From: Moritella marina ATCC 15381
GTDB lineage: Bacteria; Pseudomonadota; Gammaproteobacteria; Enterobacterales; Moritellaceae
Reading direction: 5' to 3'
Assembly (NCBI RefSeq): GCF_008931805.1
Contig: NZ_CP044399.1
Location: 992,001-1,056,000 of the forward strand
DNA length: 64,000 bases
In this document: positions 8,585-16,910 of the stretch, piece by piece
Numbering within the stretch: the stretch's first letter is position 1
Layout: each line of letters opens with the position of its first letter
The notes under the pieces: generated by a model
Seen by the model: only the letters and a program-made list of their open reading frames with translations
What the model was told of the DNA's origin: nothing
Database searches by the model: none
Program-made: the position numbers and the translations under genes

Positions 8585-10372
8585 TTAAACTGCTTTAGCT
8601 AAAATTTCTGGTACGCCCGCCGTTTGCAGTGCTGAAGGGTTACCATCAAGCGGAGCTGAGAAATTCACCGGTTTAATCTTCGCTGCTTTATCGGCATCAA
8701 ATACTGGGATCTGTGCCATTGCATGCTCAGTTAACGCTAGGATTGTCAACGATGGATTCACGCCTAAATTACCCGCAATAATGGAACCATCCAGAACGCG
8801 TAAATTTTTATAACCGTAAGCCTGACCACTATCATCGAGCACGGCTGTCTCCGGATCCTTCCCCATTCTTGCTCCGCCCATCATATGTGCGGTGATCGGC
8901 GTGCCTGCGATGACTTCTAAAGCCAAATTACCAGCATCACCACCCGAGTGCTTCACATAATGTTCTGCGACCTTCTGTGCGATTGGGAAGTAGTTTCTAA
9001 GTTTTTCGTCACCTTTATGTTGTACTGGTATCCAAGTTGGTTTGAACGGGGAATGCCAAGAACGTTTACTCTCTATGTGGATATTATTTTGTGCCGTTTG
9101 CATGACTAACAAAATAATGGTGTCTTTAGCTTTACCAACCGGGTTCAGCATCTTTAGGGTTTTAATGGGTTGCTTGGCCATGTTAGCTAGCATAGTCACT
9201 GAGCGGGGGATCCCGGATTGCTTTGATGTTAGTGGCACCGACATGCCACCGGTAAATGCTGCATCACTGCCTTTGGCGTAACGCACAATTTCAACTTTGG
9301 TCTCATCATCAGGTGAAAAAATTGAGGTGATCGCTGTACCGTTCCACACTTCTTCTTTTTGTTCTTGTTGGGTTAAACGATTATGGGAAACTGTTAACAG
9401 TGTTTCTGAATTTGTGAGTACATTCTGACCAAGATTAGGACTGAGGTTTGGTAAGGTTTTTTCGACATCACGCATTCTCAGTAGCAATGGCATTGTGCCA
9501 AATACACCACCTGAAACCACGACACCACGCGTCGTTAGCGTGTATTTTTTCTTATTAAAGAGCCCAAGACCTTCGGTAATATGGAGTATATAACCCGCGC
9601 TACCATCTTTAACGCCGTTTTCATCAGCAATTGGTTCAATCTTGGTTACGTTTGATTCGGGACGGATCTCTGCGCCATTACGCTCTGCAAAATACAGGTA
9701 GTTTTTGTCCAAACTATTCTTGGCATTATGGCGGCAACCGGACATACAGTTGCCACAATAAGTACAGCTATTACGCTGTGGGCCATCGCCATTAAAGTAA
9801 GGGTCGCCACGGTCTTCACCTAAGCGATTTACATCGATATTTTGTGATACTTGGTCTTCACCTTTTGGGTAGAGTAGGCCGCTGTATACTGTTTTAAATG
9901 TATCTTCACGTCCCATATCGGTGGCGACGTCTTTTAAGATCAGATCTGCAGGACCAAAGTAACGATTTTTTTGTACGCCAATCATGCGTTGTGCTAATGC
10001 GTAATAAGGCGATAGGCGTGCATGCCAGTCGTCATGCATCCCTGTCCATGATGGGTCGGCAAATATATTCGCTTCTGGGATAAGGTGGGTATTACCGTAA
10101 ACGAGCGAACCACCACCCACAGCACTGCCGTGAACTAGGCTGATTTTACGTGTCACGGTGAAGGTAAATGGCCCTGTTAAACCCAGTTGAGGTAACCACA
10201 TAAAACGCTTTAAATTCCAACTGGTGCGTGAAAACTCCTTCGTTTCAATCCGCTTTCCACGCTCTAATACTAATACTCGAAATCCTTTTTCTGTTAAACG
10301 CAATGCGCTGGCTGAACCACCAAAACCAGAGCCGATAATAATCTGGTCAAAATCAAAGTTAGTACTCGACAT
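8585..10372 (-). CDS. GMC-family FAD-dependent oxidoreductase (cholesterol-oxidase-like)
   Basis: A 595-residue flavoprotein. The N-terminal FAD-binding motif is GSGFGGSASA (14-23), and the C-terminal GMC signature is seen in GARMGKDPETAV and NLGVNPSLTILALTEHAMA. Inserted between them is a four-cysteine cluster C203-x2-C206-x2-C209-x3-C213, a ferredoxin-like spacing typical of one GMC subgroup and able in principle to bind an Fe-S cluster. No signal peptide is evident. The family oxidises alcohols or sterol-like substrates; the actual substrate and electron acceptor cannot be inferred. It appears monocistronic, with its promoter in the 357-bp gap shared with the phosphatase gene. Confidence 0.85.
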   Translation of the reverse strand: MSSTNFDFDQIIIGSGFGGSASALRLTEKGFRVLVLERGKRIETKEFSRTSWNLKRFMWLPQLGLTGPFTFTVTRKISLVHGSAVGGGSLVYGNTHLIPEANIFADPSWTGMHDDWHARLSPYYALAQRMIGVQKNRYFGPADLILKDVATDMGREDTFKTVYSGLLYPKGEDQVSQNIDVNRLGEDRGDPYFNGDGPQRNSCTYCGNCMSGCRHNAKNSLDKNYLYFAERNGAEIRPESNVTKIEPIADENGVKDGSAGYILHITEGLGLFNKKKYTLTTRGVVVSGGVFGTMPLLLRMRDVEKTLPNLSPNLGQNVLTNSETLLTVSHNRLTQQEQKEEVWNGTAITSIFSPDDETKVEIVRYAKGSDAAFTGGMSVPLTSKQSGIPRSVTMLANMAKQPIKTLKMLNPVGKAKDTIILLVMQTAQNNIHIESKRSWHSPFKPTWIPVQHKGDEKLRNYFPIAQKVAEHYVKHSGGDAGNLALEVIAGTPITAHMMGGARMGKDPETAVLDDSGQAYGYKNLRVLDGSIIAGNLGVNPSLTILALTEHAMAQIPVFDADKAAKIKPVNFSAPLDGNPSALQTAGVPEILAKAV

Positions 10373-10729
10373 GTATACCCCTGCTGCCTATTCGTTAATT
10401 TCACATCAAGATTGTGCTTCAAGCACTATATTTATTTTAGAGTATCTGTGATGTATTCATTAGGTTAATTAATGCTAATGACTTAAATATGTTATCAAAA
10501 TGCTGCCTCCGCTGTATGTACCATACTCTAGGTAGCCGACAGAGGCTGATTTAATGATTTGTTAATATTGTATTAACCTTTACTTAAAGAATACTCGTAA
10601 AATTACTAGGCTGTGACGTTTAGCGACGCTTTCATCAATTAAACCGTGTTAGCGTTAACTTATTAGAATCATCACGTGAAATAGATCACAAAAGCAAAAC
10701 ATTGTTAAATATATCTAACGAGGTATAAA
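10373..10729. other. Divergent promoter region between the GMC oxidoreductase and phosphatase genes
   Basis: No open frame of interest is seen. The GC-richer stretch at about 10503-10545 can fold (GCCT with AGGC, CTGT with ACAG, one bulge). A CRP-like dyad is listed separately. Confidence 0.5.
10675..10690 (+). promoter_or_regulatory. CRP-like site upstream of the phosphatase gene
   Basis: CGTGAAATAGATCACA fits the GTGA-N6-TCAC core of the CRP consensus and lies about 40 nt before the phosphatase start. This is a sequence match only; promoter elements were not identified with certainty. Confidence 0.4.
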
Positions 10730-11407
10730 ATGCTGATACATAAAGATATGCCGATGAATCATAAAGGACAGGACTTCTTTGTTGGGGATATTCATGGTGA
10801 ATATGACTTGTTATTAACAACCTTAACGCAATGTCAGTTTAACTTTGAATGTGATCGCTTATTTTCTGTTGGTGATCTTGTTGATAGGGGGAGTAACTCC
10901 ATTGCTTGCTTGGCATTATTACATGAACCCTGGTTTTTCGCTGTTCGTGGTAATCATGAAGAAATGCTATTAGCTGATGAGGATAGCGAATTGGCGCGTA
11001 TTCATCGCAGTGCTGGTGGTGAGTGGTTTTTCCAGTGCTCATTATTAGAGCAGCATCGATTGAGAATGTTGGTCGAAGAGTATTGTCCTTTTGCGTTTAC
11101 TATTGAATCTAAATTTGGCTCTATTGGTGTTTGTCATGCAAATGCACCACATCATTGGTCAGCATTACAAAATGCAACCGTTGATGATATCGCATTATTA
11201 CAAGATTGTGCTTGGTCGACAAAACAATATCAACAGGTGAAGCAAGGGAAGTTATTTAATATTTCAGGGGTTAAATTTGTGGTGCATGGGCATGTGAATT
11301 GCGCGCGGGTAACAACGAACTTAAATCAGCTTTGGATCGATACATTAATGCGGACAAGACGATTAACAGTCTTGTCCGCACAGCAAGCATATATGGTAAC
11401 TGCTTAG
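10730..11407 (+). CDS. PPP-type serine/threonine phosphatase (metallophosphoesterase)
   Basis: Cytosolic dinuclear-metal phosphatase of the bacterial PrpA/PrpB and lambda-phosphatase group. The metal-ligand motifs appear in order: GDIHG (19-23), GDLVDRG (48-54), GNHE (74-77), then CHAN and VHGH further on. Length (225) matches the family. The ATG at 10730 follows AACGAGGT; internal Met7 or Met9 could also serve. It is alone in its unit, behind a CRP-like dyad. The substrate (phosphoprotein or dinucleotide) is unknown. The last 60 bases contain a perfect 11-bp hairpin. Confidence 0.88.
   Translation: MLIHKDMPMNHKGQDFFVGDIHGEYDLLLTTLTQCQFNFECDRLFSVGDLVDRGSNSIACLALLHEPWFFAVRGNHEEMLLADEDSELARIHRSAGGEWFFQCSLLEQHRLRMLVEEYCPFAFTIESKFGSIGVCHANAPHHWSALQNATVDDIALLQDCAWSTKQYQQVKQGKLFNISGVKFVVHGHVNCARVTTNLNQLWIDTLMRTRRLTVLSAQQAYMVTA
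11350..11379. repeat. Perfect 11-bp hairpin inside the 3' end of the phosphatase gene
   Basis: GCGGACAAGAC and GTCTTGTCCGC are separated by 8 nt, within coding sequence. It lies 64 nt beyond the yejM stop on the opposite strand, so it may act as yejM's terminator stem, though no T-run follows. Confidence 0.5.
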
Positions 11408-11442
11408 TCTTTTAGCTATCTCGCTCTGTGCTGGTGCTACAG

Positions 11443-13395
11443 CTACTTCTGTTCTTGTGCTGGGGTTGCTTTATAAAAATAATTTAATTCGGCCAGAATT
11501 TGATTAAATTGGGTATCAAGCATTGCTCCACGCGGCATCGGTTTATAATTATCTCGATTTCTCACGTTATGATTACCTTGGTTAGTGAATAACCCTTGAT
11601 AAGAGAACTGGGTGATCGTGTCTTGTTGTAATATCACAAAGTTATTCTTATCACCGAGTAGTTGCCATGATTTAAATTCACCAGCAAATAAATCAATACC
11701 GCTACTGTAATCTGAAATTGGATTGTTGACCGCGTTGAGATTAGTCAAGATAGTTGGTACCAAGTCAGTACTGTTGGTGTCTTGTGTTATGACACTTGGT
11801 TTTTTACCTGGCCACACAATAAATAAAGGGACTTGAGTCTGATAGATTGAATAGTTACTACCATAACCCCATGAATGATCCTCTGATTCATTAAATTCAT
11901 TACCGTGGTTTGCTGTAAAAATGATCACGGTATTAGCATATTGCTGCGACTGTTTTAACTGATAAACAATTTTAGCGATCGCTTTATCAACATAACTCAC
12001 GCTGTTTCGATAACTATTAAATAACGCAATTTGGCGATTGTTTGCCTGGCTGTTTAAGTCTTGAATGTTAGGATAAAACAAGGCTGGGAAACCTGCTGGT
12101 GTATCCATGTTTTGTACTGATTCTAAGCTCACATAGGCAAACCAAGGCGTTGTAGCGTCTTGATCTCTTATCCATTCACGTGTTTTCGTTACTGTTTCTT
12201 TATCGTTTTCAGTATCTTCTACGATAGTTGTTTGAGGACTATCCAAGTTAATGAAGGTCGTTTGTTTCTGTTTGTGTCTTGATAACGCTTCGGTATTAAA
12301 GATACCTAGGTTGTAGTCAGCCTGAGCAAAATAATCGAGCATGAAAGGGGATTTTGCTGATATTTCTATATCATCCCAATATTGTGGCGCTAGGCCATAC
12401 ATGATGCCGAAATTACCTAGTAGATCACTGTTACTGATGCTGAAATGATTATTAAATCGTTGCCCTTCAAGCGCCAATTTAGTCATTTCAGGCATGACGC
12501 TATCATTAAGCATATCAGCTCGAAGTGCACTGATGTTTATTAATAATACGTTAAAATCTTGTTTTTCATCATTCACGTCTAATGGGTTTTTAGGGTAGTC
12601 GAGACGCGAATCGGATTGTTTTTTGGTGTCACTAACACGTTTATTGAAAGCGTCTTTATCTAACCAGCCGTATTTAGCTAGGAAGGTTCTTGCTGTCATC
12701 GGGTAGGCAAGTGGGAAGTTTGCTTTCTGCGCTGTGATAGGGCGATAAACGGCTGCATCTGCCCACATATGTAATAGGTGGCCAGTTAAGAAGCAGCAGA
12801 AAAAGAAAATAGCGATAATAGGGCCGAGTTTAAAACGACTTAACGGTCTTAACCTGTGCCATAGTAAGCTGGAAATAAGTAACTCAAGTAAGAATAAGAA
12901 TGGCACGAAAGCAAAGAGAGTCTGCCAGTCTGAATTAAGTGTTTGCTCACTTTCACCGAGTAATATCTCAAAGATAATGGGATTTATGTGTAAATTATAA
13001 AGCTTAAAAATTTCGGTATCGATAATTAATAACGACAACCCTACGGTGGCAAAGATTACGGTGAGGAATCGTAATGCTCGTGGAAAGGGGATGACAAAGC
13101 TGATCGGGAAGATCACCACAAGGTACATGATAAAAATGATAAAACTGAAGTGACCAAGCAAGCTAATGAGAGAATAGGCTTGACCGAGCATCGTTTCAGG
13201 CCATTCGGCGATGAAAAGGTAACGTGATGCAAGTAAGATCGCCAGTAAGATGTTGGCTAAGCTAAACCAGTGGCCCCAACTGATAATCTTGGAGACTTGA
13301 TCGCGGTAATGATGTCCTGTTTCTAGCATAAGTTGAACTACAGTCTCTAATTTTGCTTTTAATAATGTAATGGGTAAAAATAAATGACAAGGCAT
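11443..13395 (-). CDS. yejM: YejM/PbgA (LapC)-like inner-membrane protein, DUF3413 plus sulfatase-like domain
   Basis: Essential-type inner-membrane regulator of lipopolysaccharide synthesis in enterobacteria, where it restrains LapB/FtsH degradation of LpxC. Five hydrophobic helices fill the first ~210 residues (SWGHWFSLANILLAILLASR opens the conserved part). A periplasmic alkaline-phosphatase/sulfatase-fold domain follows, containing NHGNEFNE and HSWGYGS. Length is 650 if started at 13395, which has AGG five bases upstream. The family usually begins near MLETGHHYRDQ, which would be the ATG at 13329 (628 residues) but lacks a ribosome site. It lies 18 bp after yejL and is surely co-transcribed with it. 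Confidence 0.88.
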   Translation of the reverse strand: MPCHLFLPITLLKAKLETVVQLMLETGHHYRDQVSKIISWGHWFSLANILLAILLASRYLFIAEWPETMLGQAYSLISLLGHFSFIIFIMYLVVIFPISFVIPFPRALRFLTVIFATVGLSLLIIDTEIFKLYNLHINPIIFEILLGESEQTLNSDWQTLFAFVPFLFLLELLISSLLWHRLRPLSRFKLGPIIAIFFFCCFLTGHLLHMWADAAVYRPITAQKANFPLAYPMTARTFLAKYGWLDKDAFNKRVSDTKKQSDSRLDYPKNPLDVNDEKQDFNVLLINISALRADMLNDSVMPEMTKLALEGQRFNNHFSISNSDLLGNFGIMYGLAPQYWDDIEISAKSPFMLDYFAQADYNLGIFNTEALSRHKQKQTTFINLDSPQTTIVEDTENDKETVTKTREWIRDQDATTPWFAYVSLESVQNMDTPAGFPALFYPNIQDLNSQANNRQIALFNSYRNSVSYVDKAIAKIVYQLKQSQQYANTVIIFTANHGNEFNESEDHSWGYGSNYSIYQTQVPLFIVWPGKKPSVITQDTNSTDLVPTILTNLNAVNNPISDYSSGIDLFAGEFKSWQLLGDKNNFVILQQDTITQFSYQGLFTNQGNHNVRNRDNYKPMPRGAMLDTQFNQILAELNYFYKATPAQEQK

Positions 13396-13413
13396 CCTTG
13401 CCTATCATTTAAA

Positions 13414-13644
13414 TTAATGTGATGTATCTTTAGACTTTACTGACGCAACAAGCGCTTTAGCAAATTTTTCAGCAACCGCTTGGCGCTGCTTTGGTGATAA
13501 AGATGCGTTGATGATGTTCGCAGCTGCATTACCAAGAACCATTAAGCCAAGGTCTAAGGGTGCATCGTGTTTTTCTAGTACATCGATAACTTCATCAATT
13601 ACTTTTTCAACTTTATCACTTTTGTATTTAGAAACTATAGGCAT
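13414..13644 (-). CDS. yejL: YejL family protein (DUF1414)
   Basis: Small 76-residue protein of unknown function, clearly homologous to E. coli YejL (75 aa): VLEKHDAPLDLGLMVLGNAA and the SPKQRQAVAEKFAKAL helix. It is first in the yejL-yejM operon and divergent from yejK with an 80-bp gap, the same arrangement as in enterobacteria. The conserved linkage suggests, but does not prove, a role with YejM or YejK. Confidence 0.92.
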   Translation of the reverse strand: MPIVSKYKSDKVEKVIDEVIDVLEKHDAPLDLGLMVLGNAAANIINASLSPKQRQAVAEKFAKALVASVKSKDTSH

Positions 13645-13724
13645 AATTTAATCTTTTAATGTATGAATGGGCAAAGATGATTATAATACCTCACAGAATT
13701 CATTAACTCTAATACTTTAAATAT

Positions 13725-14759
13725 ATGCAGCTAAAATTAAATAACATTATTCTACATTCATTAGCCTTTAACACCGAAGGTGAGCTTAAATGCTACCCAC
13801 GTAATGAAGAGCTAGCTAATTCACAGCCTGTTGAAGAGCTTGCGAGCGAATTACACCGTATTTATAACGCGAAGCCTGCAAAAGGATTTGGTTATTTTAA
13901 ATGCGCAGAAGAAGACAATAGTCGTTTACCTTTTGAGATCGAATTGCGTAAATTTATCGATGAAGAGAGCAACTTTGTTGATTTTTCCAGCGCTGCGTCG
14001 AGCTTATTGGTTGGCGAATTATTAAAATATGACTTTGTGACCCAAGGTATTTTGGCATTTGTACATTATAACTGGATGGCTTCAGACTATCTGATCGTGG
14101 CGTTATTAGAAAATAAAGACAGTGTGATGGTGACTGAGCAGCTTGATTTGAACAGTTCACATTACCTAGAATTGTCTAAAGTGCAATTGGCCGCTAAAAT
14201 TGATTTGACTGAATGGCGACAAAATAGCGATTCAAAGCGTTACTTATCTTTTATTAAAGGCCGTGCTGGTCGTAAAGTGTCAGACTTTTTCCTCGACTTC
14301 CTAGGCTGCACAGAAGGCATGGATGCTAAAATACAAAACGCAGGTCTAATGCGCGCTGTCGATGAATTCTGTCATGTTGCCGAACTAGACGCTGATGAGG
14401 CAATTCAAGCGCGTGAACAAGTTGCACAATATTGCAACGAGCAAATTAAAGAAGGCAGTGAAATTGAAGTTAAAGATCTGTCAGATCATTTAGCGGATGT
14501 TTCATCACGTGATTTTTATCAGTACGCATCTGAAGCTTATGAGCTTGAAGATAGCTTCCCTGCTGATCGTGGTGCGGTACGTAAACTAACTAAGTATGTC
14601 GGACAGGGCGGTGGTTTAAGTGTTAGCTTTGATCAGAAATTAATGGGCGAACGTATTAGCTACAACGCACAAACTGATACTCTTACAATTGTTGGTATTC
14701 CACCGAATTTACGTGAACAGTTGACTCGCCGTAGTAACTCGGAAGACGATAGCGAATAG
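13725..14759 (+). CDS. yejK: Nucleoid-associated protein YejK (NdpA)
   Basis: DNA-binding nucleoid-associated protein of the 37-kDa family. It is 344 residues (E. coli 335), with conserved blocks ASELHRIYNAKPAKGFGYF, YLSFIKGRAGRKVSDFFLDF, LEDSFPADRGAVRKLTKYVG and a C-terminal TLTIVGIPPNLREQLTRR. It is divergent from yejL. The ATG at 13725 sits right after AATATATG with no clear ribosome site, so the start is the likeliest but not certain. Confidence 0.94.
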   Translation: MQLKLNNIILHSLAFNTEGELKCYPRNEELANSQPVEELASELHRIYNAKPAKGFGYFKCAEEDNSRLPFEIELRKFIDEESNFVDFSSAASSLLVGELLKYDFVTQGILAFVHYNWMASDYLIVALLENKDSVMVTEQLDLNSSHYLELSKVQLAAKIDLTEWRQNSDSKRYLSFIKGRAGRKVSDFFLDFLGCTEGMDAKIQNAGLMRAVDEFCHVAELDADEAIQAREQVAQYCNEQIKEGSEIEVKDLSDHLADVSSRDFYQYASEAYELEDSFPADRGAVRKLTKYVGQGGGLSVSFDQKLMGERISYNAQTDTLTIVGIPPNLREQLTRRSNSEDDSE

Positions 14760-14869
14760 TTATTGATTCGTTATTGCTTCAATTAAATAGGGTGGTAGTT
14801 AATCATGCATAGCTATCACCAATATTATCTTTCTAGTATTTCCTTAATAGTGTGTTAAGTGTGTCGTTA

Positions 14870-15364
14870 TTAGATCAACTTGTTTTCGATAGACTTAACT
14901 TGCTTTAGTCCCCATTCCCCTTTTATTGCTACTTTTAGCATCATATCTAAGAAAATATGTAAGCCGTTATTGTCTAGATCAAGACAAATACCGTGATTCT
15001 CTCGAGAGTAAATATATAAAGCAACGAGGTTATCAGGCTTTTTATCTAAAGATATACGTGTCGTTAAGAGTGCATCTGGTTGCGCTGGCGTCGATTTTTT
15101 CTGTATCTCTGTTCTGCCTGCTGCATCGTGTAATGCTTGTTGGTGCTTATCTGCAAATGATGCTTCTTGATTGGCCTTATTTTCTTTGTAGCAAGATTGA
15201 ATTTTATCTAATTCATATTGCAGGGTTAATTCTGCGTTCAGCATTTCTAATAATTTTTTGCACATGTGCCGAGTGAGCCACCATTGAGGATGATTTATAT
15301 TATTAGAAACGATGAGTAGCATGCGGTCTTCAACAGGGTTATAAGTTAAGCTGACTTGGCTCAT
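14870..15364 (-). CDS. Hypothetical protein, 164 aa
   Basis: Not recognised. It starts MSQVSLTYNPVEDRMLL, with no signal peptide or membrane helix. There are two likely alpha/beta segments: residues 1-60 (an L/M-rich helix around KKLLEMLNAELTLQYELDKI) and 105-164 (GICLDLDNNGLHIFLDMML). A polar, Ala/Gln/Lys-rich linker joins them. Codon use resembles neighbouring core genes. A possible weak hairpin (GGTGGTAG / CTATCACC, about 14791-14820) separates it from convergent yejK. It appears monocistronic. Confidence 0.7.
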   Translation of the reverse strand: MSQVSLTYNPVEDRMLLIVSNNINHPQWWLTRHMCKKLLEMLNAELTLQYELDKIQSCYKENKANQEASFADKHQQALHDAAGRTEIQKKSTPAQPDALLTTRISLDKKPDNLVALYIYSRENHGICLDLDNNGLHIFLDMMLKVAIKGEWGLKQVKSIENKLI

Positions 15365-15547
15365 TCTTAGTCCTCATAGGTTCATATACGGTGTATTGAT
15401 ATTACTTAATACTAGTTTTTACATTGCAAAGTGCAAATACAAATGAAAAACAGTTTTGAGTAACTAAAATGCAGATTAGATAGAAGTGGACTATGGGATT
15501 TTGACTATTACGTATGGGTTAAAGGACTGCTTGGAAGGCATGTAATA

Positions 15548-15609
15548 GGGGGCTGTGAGCCCCCTTTATAGTAACTTTTGTCGTCAGGTTATAGTCAAAC
15601 GACTATAAC
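15548..15609. terminator. Two adjacent hairpins downstream of the phasin-like gene
   Basis: Nearest the gene, GTTATAGTC / GACTATAAC (15588-15609, 4-nt loop) lies directly after the phasin stop. Beyond it, GGGGGCT / AGCCCCC (15548-15564, 3-nt loop) is very stable and is followed by TTTATAG on the plus side. Together they probably end the phasin transcript; neither has a classical T-run on the minus strand. Confidence 0.6.
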
Positions 15610-15616
15610 AATATGA

Positions 15617-16030
15617 CTATGCTTCAGCAGTTACTTTTGCTGTCGCAGCTTTAACTACTTTTTGTACTTTTGCTGGTTCAGTTTTTAATTCGCTGATCAT
15701 TTGTGCAAGCAGGTCGATTTTGCTCTCAACTTCATTTAGTTTTTGACCTTGAACACCTGTAAAACGACTAGTGATACTTTGCGCTTTAGTTTCGATTGTT
15801 TCTAAAGATATTTTTTTACCTAATAGCGCAGAAACTTGTTCTTTTACTTGAGGTTCAACTTGTGTACCGCGCTCAACTAAAGATTCAAAAAGTTGTGTTG
15901 CTTTATCTGATGACTTTGATGCTTCATCAACGATTGTGCCATAAACACCAAAACCTGCAGTGACAGATGTTTTTGCTGTTTCTTTTGCGACATTGTAGAT
16001 AGTTTCTACTTGGTTTAGTAAGTTAGCCAT
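15617..16030 (-). CDS. Phasin-like protein
   Basis: A 137-residue, mostly helical amphipathic protein resembling the phasin family (polyhydroxyalkanoate granule-associated proteins). It has a long N-terminal helix (NLLNQVETIYNVAKETAKTS), a Gly break and then continuous helices with an Ala/Lys/Val tail. The ATG at 16030 is chosen because AGGAG lies 8 nt before it; an upstream GTG (16039) would overlap that site. No PHA synthase is nearby, so the granule role is inference. Small helical proteins of this look are also annotated as stress or surface-coating proteins. Confidence 0.6.
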   Translation of the reverse strand: MANLLNQVETIYNVAKETAKTSVTAGFGVYGTIVDEASKSSDKATQLFESLVERGTQVEPQVKEQVSALLGKKISLETIETKAQSITSRFTGVQGQKLNEVESKIDLLAQMISELKTEPAKVQKVVKAATAKVTAEA

Positions 16031-16186
16031 GGTTATCACTCCTAGTGAAAGTATGTAGATTAAGGTTTCTTTTCAGTTGAGTTAATCATATTAGTTTTAT
16101 TTAGAAATCACATTCCAGAGCAAATAAAAATGTATAGAAGTTGAAATAAAACGACAGGGTAAGGTAATTGTCGAAGTAGAAAATAA

Positions 16187-16213
16187 AAATGCATTACCCA
16201 AGGTAATGCATTT
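16187..16213 (-). terminator. Orphan terminator of a lost minus-strand gene
   Basis: A perfect 12-bp stem AAATGCATTACC / GGTAATGCATTT with a 3-nt loop. On the minus strand it is followed by TTTTATTTTC. It stands 19 nt after the stop codon of the gene fragment at 16232-16372, so it still marks the end of that former gene. Confidence 0.75.
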
Positions 16214-16231
16214 AAATTTACTGAGTAATCG

Positions 16232-16372
16232 CTATTTTTTTAATTGATACACCCCGGTTGTACCGCTGATTTCATTGGTAACTAATAAAAGTGGTTTGTT
16301 ATTTGGGTTGTTGTTGGCAGTAATGAGATTCATTCCTTCTGGGCCTAAATATAGGGCATATGTAATACACAT
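16232..16372 (-). pseudogene. 3' remnant of a choice-of-anchor-I-like secreted protein gene
   Basis: The minus strand reads 46 codons ending in TAG. The segment has YLGPEGMNLITANNNP, KPLLLVTNEISGTTGVYQL and a final KK. The pattern GPEG-x-n-LLLV-x-NE-x-SGTT-x-VY is, to my knowledge, the extreme C-terminus of choice-of-anchor I / alkaline-phosphatase-like extracellular proteins, which are normally hundreds of residues long. Just upstream the frame is closed by TAA and no ribosome site is seen, so the rest of the gene has been deleted. The retained terminator at 16187-16213 supports former gene status. Confidence 0.55.
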
Positions 16373-16527
16373 TTTTGATGCTTAGATGACAATTTTGTGA
16401 AATGTTGAGATTCATCCAGCTAAATGGGGGATTTAAAGTTATACTTTCGCTTCTTCAAATTCCCAAGTTGCTTATATGAGTTGCTGCTTGGGTGAATTAT
16501 TCGTTTGTTAATAAGGATAGAACAATC

Positions 16528-16827
16528 ATGGCGTTCAAACATATTGTAATGTGGACTTTGCTAGACACTGCTAATGGAAATGATAAAAGCACAAATGCTA
16601 AATTAGCGAAAGAAGCACTTGAAGCGCTTAATGGTCAGATCCCTGGGTTACAACATTTGGAAGTGGGCATTGATTCTCTACAAGGCGCAGGCTCTTACGA
16701 TTTAGTATTAATTGCTGATCTGGACTCTCGTGCGACATTAGATGTGTATCAAGATCATCCTGCACATCAAGCAGTATTACCTATGATGAAAAGCATCACG
16801 AGTCAGCGCGCCGCCGTAGATTATTAA
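16528..16827 (+). CDS. Dabb-family (stress-responsive alpha/beta-barrel) protein
   Basis: A 99-residue ferredoxin-like fold of the Dabb family: FKHIVMWTL at the N-terminus, an IPGLQHLEVGID strand, YDLVLIADLDS and YQDHPAHQAV. Members are dimeric; a few are enzymes, most are of unknown role. The ATG at 16528 follows ATAAGGATAG. A GTG start 12 codons upstream (16492) would bypass this site. Single gene followed by a strong terminator and convergent with metE. Confidence 0.85.
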   Translation: MAFKHIVMWTLLDTANGNDKSTNAKLAKEALEALNGQIPGLQHLEVGIDSLQGAGSYDLVLIADLDSRATLDVYQDHPAHQAVLPMMKSITSQRAAVDY

Positions 16828-16852
16828 TTTGCTTTAAATCGATAAATATAAG

Positions 16853-16878
16853 AAAGGAGAGCGCTTGCTCTCCTTTTT
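16853..16878 (+). terminator. Terminator after the Dabb gene
   Basis: AAAGGAGAGC / GCTCTCCTTT with a GCTT loop and T-run. The A-run on the left lets it also serve metE from the other side. Confidence 0.9.
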
Positions 16879-16910
16879 GCATTTTATAACATAACGCTAG
16901 GGGTTAAGGC

